Shown here piece after piece: positions 45,174 to 45,480 of a stretch of 45,480 nucleotides of DNA. Position numbers and translations under genes: made by a program. The DNA is taken from NCBI GenBank assembly GCA_029938135.1, contig JAPYOO010000008.1, positions 1 to 45,480 of the forward strand, written 5' to 3'. The notes beneath the pieces were generated by a model that ran no database searches, was not told where the DNA came from, and saw only the letters and a program-made list of their open reading frames with translations. Positions within the stretch are counted from its first letter, which is position 1; each line of letters begins with the position of its first letter. Origin of the DNA: Bermanella sp. (GTDB taxonomy: Bacteria; Pseudomonadota; Gammaproteobacteria; Pseudomonadales; Oceanobacteraceae).

Positions 45174-45480
45174 ATGAAAATAGAGCTCAGGCACCTCAAA
45201 ACCCTTAAGGCGCTGCATTCAACCGGCAGCCTAGTGGAAGCTGCTGCATTGATTCATTTAACCCAGTCAGCCCTTTCACACCAGCTAAAGGAATTAGAAA
45301 GCCGCTTAGATCAGCCCTTGTTTTATCGTAAAACCAAACCGGTACGTTTCACTCCTGCTGGGCAACGATTGCTTGAATTAGCGAACTCGGTACTACCTCA
45401 GATTGAAGCCAGCGAACGCGATCTGTCACGCATACGCCAAGGCCGTAAAGGTCGATTAAACATCACCATTGAATGCCACA
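45174..45480 (+). CDS. metR: LysR family transcriptional regulator MetR-like (truncated by window end)
   Basis: MKIELRHLKTLKALHSTGSLVEAAALIHLTQSALSHQLKELESRLDQPLFYRKTKPVRFTPAGQRLLELA matches the MetR N-terminal HTH; not in the ORF track because it runs off the window. Confidence 0.88.
   Translation, partial: MKIELRHLKTLKALHSTGSLVEAAALIHLTQSALSHQLKELESRLDQPLFYRKTKPVRFTPAGQRLLELANSVLPQIEASERDLSRIRQGRKGRLNITIECH

Noticed and set aside
1-45480. Mobile elements, CRISPR arrays, phage-defence islands, tRNA/rRNA
   Set aside because: Reading both strands and the ORF track gave no transposase, integrase, repeat-spacer array, defence nuclease or structural RNA signature.

Overview
The window looks like a chromosomal segment from a marine-type gammaproteobacterium, judged only from the gene families present; no taxonomic search was possible. 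I see no phage, transposase, CRISPR array, rRNA or tRNA. About 35 CDSs are supportable. Recognisable anchors are an ABC-F ATPase (YbiT-like), FabV, EfpL/YeiP, an ArfA-like ribosome-rescue factor, a methyl-accepting chemotaxis protein, a hybrid histidine kinase, a TonB-dependent receptor, a Cys-type sulfatase, and the start of a MetR-type LysR regulator at the right edge.

The most interesting locus is 12.9-14.9 kb. It is a compact bufferin-type RiPP operon: a DUF2282/BufA1-like four-Cys precursor, then a DUF692/MNIO enzyme (BufB), then a DUF2063 partner (BufC) with an ATGA overlap. A perfect 13-bp hairpin lies between precursor and enzyme, and no DoxX/BufD gene follows. Just upstream are a strong Fur-box-like site with an uncharacterised small gene, and a secreted coiled-coil protein.

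Other notable points: a LuxR-type regulator fused to an alpha/beta-hydrolase domain that appears to have lost its nucleophile Ser and catalytic His; an HxlR/SDR/DsbA-family divergon with two tandem GTTC-N7-GAAC palindromes and a C9 tract at the predicted TSS; and a porin/PstS-like/hybrid-kinase cluster.
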